Of a stretch of DNA of 64,000 nt, positions 11,767-21,355 are shown in pieces. Both the position numbers and the translations under genes were made by a program. The stretch is from Raphanus sativus. Taxonomy: Eukaryota; Streptophyta; Magnoliopsida; Brassicales; Brassicaceae. Within the stretch, counting starts at the first letter, position 1. Each line of letters opens with the position of its first letter. The notes below the pieces were generated by a model. The model was given only the letters and a program-made list of their open reading frames with translations. It had not been told where the DNA came from and did not search any database. Where the stretch lies: positions 23,273,792 through 23,337,791 of the forward strand of contig NC_079511.1 in NCBI RefSeq assembly GCF_000801105.2. The letters are read 5' to 3'.

Positions 11767-12657
11767 TATAGCAGTGATATTAGCAGCCAAAGACTGGTAT
11801 ATCATCCCTTGTCAATGCATATTAGTCAACAATTAAGAGTTAAAAGTTTTCATCAGAGCCATTCGTTGACAATGCAGGAAACTCAAGAAGCTGATATTAT
11901 CGATATAAGTTTTCATCTTATCGAATCAACAACACAGCGTGCTCTTACAGAAGCAAGGTCACCCAAAGATCTTTGTGTGACCTTGCTTCTAGAAGCTGAT
12001 ACTTTCCAAACATGCTTGCATCAAAGTACTTGAAGTATTTGCTTATTTTATTGTCTGAAATCAGAATTTGGTTATGGCCAGGGAACAAAATGTTACTGGA
12101 AATGCAGGACCATACTTACTTGCACGAGTAAATGAGTTAACTGGAGACACGTCACTTACCGCAAGTATCCTTTCTTCAGAGGTTCAGAAACTTGTATATG
12201 TATCCAAATTCCAAACCCTTTCAGAAACAGAAATGTCTCAGCATTGTAAATCTTGAGTTCCTTGACACAGTTTCAGATATTGCTCTTGTGAAAATCAATG
12301 CCCTTATTGGTTCTCAGATTGCAGTAGCGCTTTATCAGCTGACGTGAGCTTCCTTATCAACCTCAAGCTCAAACTCAGGTTCTTGATTCAGGACAGATCA
12401 AAGATGTTTTAGATTGATAGTTATCCAGTGTGTTTTAATGCTGTTTGTGAAAGATTTGTTTCTTGAACCCAAAAAACTCTTTTTAACATATGTTCACATG
12501 TGGAACCTGATCTGTCTCCTTGTGCAACGTTCTCTAAAGAATAAACTATTGTATTATTAAATAATATATCACAAAGGATCTCAACAAGGAAAGCTCTGAT
12601 CTAGAGAGTATATCTATTTCTGCTTCATCTGACCCTCTCTGCAGTTTTTGGACAACA

Positions 12658-14302
12658 ATGGCTGCAATCACCGTTGACTTTCAGCTCTGTTTCATCTTCA
12701 TCTTCCTATGGCTCTTCACACGCTTCTGCCTCTCTGCTTTCTTCTTCAAGAAACCAAAAGACTGTGATCTACCTCCGAGTCCACCATCTCTACCTGTCAT
12801 TGGTCATCTGCACCATCTCCTCTCTGTTCCAAGTCACAAATCATTTCAGAAAGTCTCTTCCAAGTATGGTCCTCTCCTTTACCTCCGTGCTTTCAATATC
12901 CCAATCGTTCTAGTCTCATCAGGCTCCATGGCCTACGAAGTTCTGAGGACCCACGGCCTGAACTTTGTTACCCGTGATCGTGAGGTTCCTATGATGGAAA
13001 AATCGTTACTGTTTGGATCATTTGGCTTTGTCTCAGCTCCTTATGGAGATTACTGGAAGTTCATGAAGAAAATCTTAGTCACAGAGCTTCTCGGGTCTCA
13101 TTCTCTCGAGCGGACACGGCTCATCCGTGGGGAAGAACTCAAGACATTCAGTGCTATGCTGTTTGACAAGGCGGCAAAGAGTGAGGCCGTTGACGTTGGT
13201 GAAGAGATGATGAAGCTGACGAATAACTCTATTTGCAGGATGATAATGGGGAGGAAATGCTCTGAGGAGGACGGTGAAGCAGAGCAGATCAGAAGCTTGG
13301 TGACTAAGTCACTTAGTTTGGTGAGGAAGTTTCTTATAGCTAGCACGGTTGGTCGACTTCTCAAGAAAATCGGGATCTCGCTGTTTGAGAAGGAGATCAT
13401 GGAGGTCTCAGAGAGGTACAATGAGTTGCTGGAGAAGATTATTAAGGAACATGAAGAGAATCTGAACCAGAAAGAGGACAGAGACATGATGGATGTTCTG
13501 TTGGAAGTTTGTGCAGATGAAAATGCTGAGTTTAAGATTTCAAGGAACCAGATCAAAGGGCTTTTTGTGGTACTGTTCTGAGTTTCTCTTCATATTCTTC
13601 AATGGCTGCTTAAGGATCATTCAAAGTCTCTTATCTTTAATCGTTGTTCACTGTTTGTAGGAACTTTTCCTTGGAGGAACTGAAACTTCAGCACAAACAA
13701 CACAGTGGATAATGGCGGAACTGATAAACCACCCTGAGATTCTTAAAACTCTGAGAGAAGAGATTGAATCCGTTGTGGGGAAAACGAGGTTGATTCAAGA
13801 GACAGATCTCTCAGACCTTCCTTATTTGCAGGCTGTGGTGAAAGAAGGGCTAAGACTACACCCTCACTCGCCAATCTTGGTGAGGAACGCAACGGAAAGA
13901 TGCAAGATCGGAGAGTTTTACATACCACAGAACACTACAATGATCATAAACTCTTATGCGGTGATGAGAGATCCGGATTCATGGGAAGAACCAGACAAGT
14001 TTCAACCGGAGAGGTTCATGGTTTCTCCTTCAAAGGGGGAAAAAGAGATGAGAGAGCAGTTAGCTTTCAACTACCTTCCTTTTGGGAGCGGAAGAAGAGG
14101 ATGTCCTGGATCAAACTTAGGTTATATCTTCATTGGAGTTGCCATTGGAACAATGGTGCAGTGTTTTGACTGGAGTGTTAATGGAAATAAGGTGAACATG
14201 GAAGAGGCTGGAGATATGACCTTGCGCATGGCTCATCCACTTAAATGCACTCTTGTTGCTCGAATTGACCTTTCAGCCAGCTTTGAGTCTTCAGATCCTT
14301 AG
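12658..14302 (+). CDS. CYP705A: Cytochrome P450, CYP705A-like (copy B)
   Basis: Two exons, 12658-13569 and 13661-14302 (donor GTACTG, acceptor TTTGTAG), give 517 residues. It is very similar to copy A over its whole length and has the same anchor, PPSPPSLP hinge, KEGLRLHP, PERF and haem loop PFGSGRRGCPG (Cys near 452). Two differences stand out: two extra codons (Cys-Asp) before the hinge, and an I-helix that reads GGTETS where copy A and most plant P450s have GGTDTS. It also has a longer C-terminal tail (SASFESSDP). The frame is open. It follows PUMY copy 3 and converges on the complete C2 gene, so this block has the least disturbed layout of the three. Confidence 0.93.
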
Positions 14303-14605
14303 TTCATGGTTGAGTTTGATAAGTCATGTTGAAGTTGCAGACATACAGTATTGTCTGGTAACGTTGTTTTTGTACCATTCATAACAGAACTTGTTGTCTT
14401 AGTGTCTTAGACATCTGTTAAAATTTAAGTACAGGACAAGGTTGCAAGATTTTAGTACTAAATTAGAAAAAAGTTGCAGATAACAAGAGAAGCTGAAGGC
14501 AATAGTTACACATTTTTTTTATGTAAGTCTACTTTCAACTTATTATTACACTTTCTTTCATTAGTTGCTGCTGCTACTCCTGATGCCTTGAAAGCTTCTT
14601 CTTCT

Positions 14606-15814
14606 TCAAAAGAAGGCTCTGCTGCCATAGAAAACACGGGAGTTGGCGCTCTTTGGGGTCTGCTGGGAGGAGCTTGAGTTCTCTGATTGTGTTGGGCTAT
14701 CCATGTCCAAAGGCAGTTTCATCTTCGCCAGTGATTCAGTGAACTGCTGCAAGCTTTTCGTGTACATGTCAACAATATCTTGCTGCACTACCTTCTGCTC
14801 TGGTTGTTCAATGTTCACCGTCAGAATCGGTTTCACAACCTCTTCACCATCCCCATTCTTGATAATATCTGCTGGACTCTTCTCTCCTTGGTCTGATCCT
14901 GAGTTGTTTTCTTCGCTTGGTAGCTTCTTCTTCACTTCTTTGTCTGAACCTGAGTTGTTGTTGTTGTTGCCTTTGCTTGATAGTACTAAATCATCATGAG
15001 TGCCCGAGGAACCGGAGCTAACTGCAATGGATGGAGAAGAGATTCCGTTTGTGATGTCAGTACTTGTTGGGGCTGCTGCTTCTTCAACAACTGCAGTCTG
15101 AGCACTGTTTACTTCCACAAAGGCGGTTTCAGAGCTCACAAACTCATCAGAATCAGTACAAGGAGTGGCCAAGTAACTAGACACCATTTGATTGTTCTCA
15201 CAGACAATCTTCGGATCCATGAACTCAGACTCATCAACCTCTATAGAACCCAACTCTGCCTCATCCACCGTTGGGACCACCGCAGGGATGTGCATCACCT
15301 CAGGGAACTCTCCAGCGTAGGAGAGAGACAACTCAACAAAACCTGCAGGAGAGTGAAACAAATCGGTCGAAGAAAGAGAGAACTCTTTCTCCAGCTTCCC
15401 GTTCCTCACAATCACTTCAGACAAAGGGACAAGAGCGAAACCAAGCAACTGGTCCTCGAGATAGTTCCTCACGCGGCTCATCATGTATATCTCACATTTC
15501 AGCGAACAATCAACACTCTTCACATCGAACTGAAGAGTGTCGTCGAAGACAGGGTTTCTCCCTCCGCCGTTGATGATCTTCGTGGACAAGGAGCTCTCGG
15601 GATGGCTCGTGAGAGAGAGCTTGGCATACACATCTTGTTTGTGATAGATGCAGATGTTGTGGATGTCCCTGGCTTGGTGAACAAAAACCTCTAGCACACC
15701 GATGAAGCTGTCTGAATCAGAGGAGATGACAGCTTTCTTTGTTATGATGTTTTCATCACTGCCGTTCAAGTGGATTCCATTGAAGGTTGAGGCCACAGAT
15801 TGTGGAGACTCCAT
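14606..15814 (-). CDS. C2-domain (calcium-dependent lipid-binding) protein
   Basis: 402 residues from the ATG at 15814 (MESPQSVAST). The open frame extends further upstream, but TTTGCAG just before TTTCTGTAATGGAG is an intron acceptor, so the upstream part is 5' UTR intron; a donor AG|GTAATA lies near 16007. Residues about 38-150 form a single C2 domain (GVLEVFVHQARDIHN, then DVYAKLSL, NPVFDDTLQF). C2 domains bind membrane lipids, often with calcium, but only part of the acidic loop residues are evident, so calcium dependence is unproven. The rest is low-complexity (Asn-, Ser- and Glu-rich) with a conserved tail SRVFYGSRAFF. From memory this is the At1g50570 counterpart. Its 3' end converges on CYP705A copy B and was copied twice into the block duplications. 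Confidence 0.9.
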   Translation of the reverse strand: MESPQSVASTFNGIHLNGSDENIITKKAVISSDSDSFIGVLEVFVHQARDIHNICIYHKQDVYAKLSLTSHPESSLSTKIINGGGRNPVFDDTLQFDVKSVDCSLKCEIYMMSRVRNYLEDQLLGFALVPLSEVIVRNGKLEKEFSLSSTDLFHSPAGFVELSLSYAGEFPEVMHIPAVVPTVDEAELGSIEVDESEFMDPKIVCENNQMVSSYLATPCTDSDEFVSSETAFVEVNSAQTAVVEEAAAPTSTDITNGISSPSIAVSSGSSGTHDDLVLSSKGNNNNNSGSDKEVKKKLPSEENNSGSDQGEKSPADIIKNGDGEEVVKPILTVNIEQPEQKVVQQDIVDMYTKSLQQFTESLAKMKLPLDMDSPTQSENSSSSQQTPKSANSRVFYGSRAFF

Positions 15815-15825
15815 TACAGAAACTG

Positions 15826-16460
15826 CAAACAAAACAAACAAACAAACAAAAAGACAGCAGCTTAAAACTCTCTCTATACAACTAAGCAAATACACACAAG
15901 CACAAACCCTATCACAAGAAACAAAAACTTGTCTTATACAGAAGAGAATAACAGAACTACTCAAACAGACAAGTAAGTGACACAGTTCGGTCTTAAGAAT
16001 TGTTATTACCTGATCTGAAGCAAAAAAAAAAAAGAAAAGCTATGAACTTTGATTATGATCAAGAGGGGGGGCTTTACTCAATTCACTAAGTTACTAAAAC
16101 AAATCAACACAGAAGCATCCTTTAAACACACAACAAAGACACAAAGGGTAATAGACAGATTCCAAGAAAGCAATCAACTTTCTCGAGGAACCAAACCAAC
16201 AAACCGCCCATAAACCAAGGGACGAATGTTCCCGAATTAAAGGATAAAAGTTAGAAAAAGATTGGAACTTTTAATTTTAATTTTAATAAAGAAGAAGTTA
16301 AGGCTCTGTTTATAACCTTTAGTCTTTGGAGAGGAGAAGAAAAGGTCAAAAAGAAGAAAGTTTTTCTCTGTTTTCTTCTTTCTCCTTGAATTTTGCGCAG
16401 AGTTTTATTTTTTATCTTTCTTGAGCTTTGAGAAGGAGAAGAACAAGAAGAAGGTGGGAT
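15826..16460 (-). other. 5' UTR and leader intron of the C2 gene
   Basis: Holds the putative 5' UTR intron (acceptor at about 15833, donor at about 16007) and the first non-coding exon with A- and GA-rich sequence up to about 16460. No additional coding exon is seen. The 5' limit is a guess. Confidence 0.45.
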
Positions 16461-17717
16461 TAGAAAGTGTAAAGAGAGTACAATAATTGCGTTTATTGCT
16501 GTTTTAATATTCATACAAAAAACGAATATGAAGAAGACTTTTCTAGGTAGGCAAGCACGATCCACGGGTTATAGACGCCTCTCCTTTTTTTCTCACTTTT
16601 GTTTGTATTCATTTTTATTTTGTTTGTATTCCAATTTCTACACCACAACGGCTCTTAAAGGTTCTACTGAAACTTACCCCTTTTATAAAAGAAATATCTT
16701 TAAATTTGTATCTTTTTTTCTTTCTTTTCCTTTTGGTCATTACCAGGAAGTTATGGACCAATGAATGTTTTGGTATGGTTCCTTTACAAGATATTTGTTT
16801 GGTTTTGGCTCTCGATTAAAACACTTGTAGCTTAGAAATTAAGATAATGTTCGGAATTGGTTCTGCAACCTCCCACATTCCTAGTGTTTGTTGTTGTTGG
16901 TAGTGTAGAAAACAATCAATTTTCTACACTAGTAAGACTCAAGTTATGGCCTGCTAGGCTGCTACTAGAACTAAGAAAAGAAACACAAGGTTCAAGTGAC
17001 AAGAATGAAAAATCTGATTGTTATTACAAAAACTACACACAAAGAGACCAACTTGATTGCTTTGGTATATGCTTCCTTTTGATGTTTGGTCTGTTCAGAT
17101 GGGTTTCCACAATAATGGAAAAAGAGTCTCAACCACAATATAAAACAGCAGTTGCTATTGGTAGTAGAAAAAAACAAATCAAATCTCTAAATTATTAGGC
17201 CAAATGACTTGTACAGCATAAGAAAAGAAATTATGATAAAAATAGCTCAGAAAGAAGAAGAGAAAAATATCCTAAAATAGCGCACTAACTGAAAAGTAAA
17301 ATGACAATTACTACAAATCCTAAGTCATTATCTTAATCCTACCCCTCAATAATAAACTCCAAATCCTAATCATTAAACTCAATATATTTTTTTTTATGTC
17401 AAAAAAAAAACTTAAAATATATATATTTTTTGATAAAAATTGAATTTTTAGTTAATGCTATTTTGAGAATTTTCTCTTGTGTTAATTATGGGACAAAAAT
17501 GTTTAAATGCTATTTTAGGGTAGTTATTAAGGATGGGTTATGGCCTAGTGGAGAATATAGGTTCATATCAAAATACAATGTAATGCTAAGAGAAGAAACA
17601 CAAGATGAAATTGACAACAATGAGAAATCTTAGTGGTATTACATAAACTACATAGAAAGTAAGATTCTGCATATGCTACACACCCTTCAAAAGTCCTGTT
17701 GTTAATGGTCACAGATA
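16461..17717. other. Spacer between the C2 gene and the Helitron
   Basis: No gene is supported. Two related, diverged stretches (about 16945-17045 and 17535-17660) share words such as GTTATGGCCT and GAAACACAAG followed by ACAA-GA and ATTAC-AAACTACA, so the spacer contains an old duplication. It ends at the Helitron 5' terminus. Confidence 0.45.
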
Positions 17718-18271
17718 TCTATCTTATTAAAACTCAAGTACAAAATGGGATTGATTGGATACTTGGATAGCATTTTTAAAATTCAGTCTGTTTGGCAACT
17801 TGGATTGTGGTTATACCAGAAAACGTTTTCGAAAATATCTTTCCGGTTTTTGAATTAAATGCAAAAGATTACGTATATAATGATTTATATTGCTTTACAT
17901 CCAGTTAGTTACTTAAATCGATGATTACCTTCTCAACAAGTAAAAAGAAAAACTATAATAGATACTTCAAATATTCCCTAGCGATTTATACGGTATATAT
18001 TTTATCAATATCTATGATTGTTCATCAAGATATTCTAAAATTAAATAGAACTTTCCTAATTAACAAACCTTTTTGCGCAAACAAATTTAATAGCATTTAA
18101 GTTTCAATAACGTATCTTACAAAATTAATGATTTCGTCACAAAACAGAAAGGAGAAAATATCGGCTTAACATCTATCCTCCCCATACATACAGCTTAACC
18201 TAGATATCTTCTTCCATCTATATATACTGAGACTACAAGTAAAGACTGCCCATCGACTTCTCACAGCAAAA

Positions 18272-20618
18272 ATGTCAAAAGAGATTACAAAAATGTGTCT
18301 GATCAAGGATCTCAAACCTTACCGAGATGAATGGCGTCTGACTCTGAAACTGCTTAATTCCTGGAAGCAAAACACCAGTTATGGAGGAGATACTCTCGAG
18401 TGCGTCTTGGTAGACCAAACTGTAAGATAGATTCCCTTTTACTATATATATACACACCATAAATTTCAAGAAAAGAACTAATCGTTTGTATATATTTTAC
18501 TCTGTTTTTTACAGGGTGCTAAGATCCAGGCATCGTGCAAGGGATCTCAAATGTACCGTGTCAACCGCTACCTACCTGTTGGTGAATGGAAGGTCATTGA
18601 CACCTTTAAAATAACTGGAGTAGGAGTGGGTCAATATAGACCTACAAAGCAGCAATACAAGATGACAATCATAGGAGACACAACAATAACTCCTTCTGAT
18701 TATCGAAATGATAATCACTTCCTTGATCTGGCTAATTATGAGGAGATTAGTAATGGAAAGCTGAAACCCCATTTCCTTATTGGTATGTGTACAAAACGAT
18801 TTTTTTATATACATATATATATATATATTGTTAACTATTATATTTAACTAACTATATATTTTTCTTTTTGTTCCATGAAATAGATATCATGGGGGAGGTT
18901 ACTGATCTTGGTGCAGTAGCTATTGTCCAAGCTAAGGGGATTGACACAAAACGAGTACATTTCCGTTTACGTGACACAAGGTAGTTTAGTAATATAGCTG
19001 TTATATAACATTTTTACCTTTGGTCTCCTATTTTTTATTAAATTTCTTATTTTGTTTCAGTGGTCATGAATTGGCATGTTGCTTATGGGGAAAATATGCT
19101 GAGATTTTTGAAACTCATATGGAAGAAACTAATGATGAATCTCTTATATGCTTGATAAGGTTTGCAAAAATCAAAGAATTCAGAGGTATACACTAAACAT
19201 TTATTTTGTCATACAATTTTCTAAAGATGAATTCAAAGAAAACGTTTGTATATATTTTTGTTATAACATAGGAGAAATACAAATCACCAACGCATTTGAT
19301 GCTTCACTTGTGTTTCTCAACCCAACAATGGAGGAAGCTATTGATTTTAGGCAGAAGTAACTATAAAATATATGTTATTTGGTTTGACTTTATTAAAATA
19401 TAATAACTTTGGCGTGTTTTAAATTCTTTTGATCAGGATGGTGAATGATCCTCTTCCCCTAGCTCTTTTGGATCAAAGAAGTCAAAACAAGATGGTCACA
19501 AAGGTTGCATCTAATTGGAATGAGGTGGACGTGAGATGTATTTCTGAGATCTTGCAGAGTGTTGAGGTAATAAAATTATATATATATATATATATATACA
19601 CGTTTGTTGAGTCTGTCTCTTACTATGAAAGTAATAACTTTATATTTTATAACAATATAGGCTGACAGTTGCAAGATCATTTGTTCAATTGAGTCAATTG
19701 ACACAGACTGGGGTTGGTTCTATTTTGGGTGTAATAGACACAATCGACGTCTTACAAGGATTGGTAGAAAATCTTCTGGTAAGATGATTCAATCTGGAAA
19801 ACCCAAATATTATTGTGACGTGTGTCGTGGACCCTGTTCAGATTTTGAACCAAAGTAAGTAACAAAAGTCTGTCTTGATTGTTTGTTACAAAACCTATTT
19901 GATAATATGTTGTGACATGCGAATTTGACAGGTACAAGCTTCATTTCGTTGTGAAAGATGATACTGAAACATGCAGATTGATGCTTCTTGACACTGTTGC
20001 TGCAACAATTATTGGTTGCAAAGCTGTTGAACTTTGGGATGGTTCATATGATGAGGTGATTTTACTTTTACAGTATAATATATTGTTTGGTAGTTGAAAT
20101 TATTAACCAGCCTAAATATTTTTTATGTGTAACAGATTGAAGACCCGGAAATGATTCCTCAGCCACTTCGAGACCTAGAAGGGAAATCTTTTTGTTTTGG
20201 TCTAGCCATAACCAGTGACAATGTAAACGGTTCTGACAGTTTTAAGGTCTCTGAGGTCTGGTCTGGAGAGTATATTAAGAGAATCGAATCTGTCTCAGAA
20301 CCAGTTTCATTGATTGAGACCATTTCGTCAACTCTATCTGGTGGAGAGGTGAGTGTTTTTTTGTAGATTTTGACTACTTTATGAATATACTACTCACGTG
20401 ATTATTTTACTTAGTGTTGATGATATTGTTTTTAATTAATTTTGTAGCTTCCTGCTATTGATACCAATGAGAACTCATCAGAAGATTATTCCACCCCAAG
20501 TAACAAGCGTAAGGAAGATGTGTGTGATCAAATGGACATGACATCTACATCTAAGAAGTTATGCACTAAGATCATAAAGAAGGAGATCATAAAGAAGGAG
20601 AACACAAAGACTGATTAG
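18272..20618 (+). CDS. Helitron-encoded RPA1-like single-strand DNA-binding protein
   Basis: Ten exons with GT-AG borders: 18272-18421, 18515-18782, 18884-18980, 19061-19185, 19272-19356, 19437-19566, 19661-19854, 19932-20055, 20136-20348, 20448-20618. They total 1557 bases, one open frame of 518 residues. It begins MSKEITKMCLIKDLKPYRD and resembles the OB-fold subunits of replication protein A70 found in plant Helitrons, where they presumably coat the single-stranded transposition intermediate. The C-terminal OB domain should hold a zinc ribbon. The second pair is visible (YYCDVC), but the first half reads FGCNRHNRRL with one Cys and one His, so metal binding may be altered. The tail has a short repeated basic motif (KIIKKEIIKKE). 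TATA-like TATATATA lies near 18221. Confidence 0.85.
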
Positions 20619-21355
20619 TGGGAGTTATGGCCACCTAATGCTATGAGTTATTTTGCTTTCGTTTTTTTTTATTGTTTTATGACTTTTCATTGGTTTTTTT
20701 TCAATTTACATGTTGGTTTTTTTATGTTCTGAATTCTTATCAATCTCTTTATTCAATAAAGTTTGCTTTTTTATTATTTACTCATGTGAAAAACAAATCA
20801 ACGTGTATATGCATATGATGTAGATTTTTTCCCTAAGTTCAACAGAAAATGTGAATTGTTACACTATGTCTACCCAACAACTTAGCAACAATCATTCTAA
20901 CACATCTGAGAAAATAAATGGTGCGTGAGAAAATACCTTTAATTATCCAGATAGGAGATGAGTCTGTAAAATTAGCTTTGACATCAGCTTGGACAATAGC
21001 TCACCTGCAATATCATGATCTATATTAAGCCTTCATCCTATATGAATTTATAAAAGAAGTTCATACTAACGATTTCAATGGCAGTAATAGACAATAATTG
21101 CTAACGATTTCAATGGCAGTAATAGACAAAAACACACAAAATCTATTTAAAAGATATTTGTTATGATATTCTGTTACCATAAAATATTATGGGAAGATGG
21201 TAAATATTTTAAAAAATATCTAAAAAAACTTAATGCACAAATGCAAATCACGCCAAGAGAGATTAGGTTTAATGTTTTCTTCTGAGTCATCTCTTTTTCA
21301 TTAGTCATTGCAGAGTATTAGTCACTTATCAAAAACAATAGATTGAGAAGAGAGT
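20619..21355. other. Spacer between the two Helitron genes
   Basis: Contains the probable polyadenylation region of the RPA gene (AATAAA at about 20755) and the promoter of the Rep-helicase. A short direct repeat (CTAACGATTTCAATGGCAGT) occurs twice, about 34 bases apart, near 21068 and 21102. Nothing else is recognised. Confidence 0.5.

Larger units (their letters stand above)
10946..12346 (+). pseudogene. PUMY: PUMY copy 3, pseudogene interrupted by plastid DNA
   Basis: Third copy, lacking the first exons. It keeps the complete exon LNEEELERLASLGKSVQKTAG (about 10977-11043) that copies 1 and 2 lost, the ATRANGATTVSATLF exon, and an intact VTGGIGGVHRHAND exon (about 11290-11330). In the MDISPDLTA exon (about 11474) it is interrupted by inserted plastid DNA at about 11514-11766. 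Later exons are fused or missing; ESTTQRALTEAR runs into a 42-base palindrome, and AREQNVTGNAGPYLLARVNELTG survives. The gene end ALIGSQIAVALYQLT has a TGA at 12344-12346. No copy in the window can encode the enzyme. Confidence 0.83.

Noticed and set aside
11596..11805. 69-residue minus-strand frame across the tRNA
   Set aside because: It is the antisense translation of plastid trnQ, a common artefact frame.
14996..15694. 232-residue plus-strand frame over the C2 gene
   Set aside because: It is the antisense of a well-supported C2 coding exon.
15815..15964. 50-residue N-terminal extension of the C2 protein
   Set aside because: A consensus intron acceptor lies just before the conserved ATG, and the extension is Cys/Val-rich translation of a pyrimidine-rich intron.
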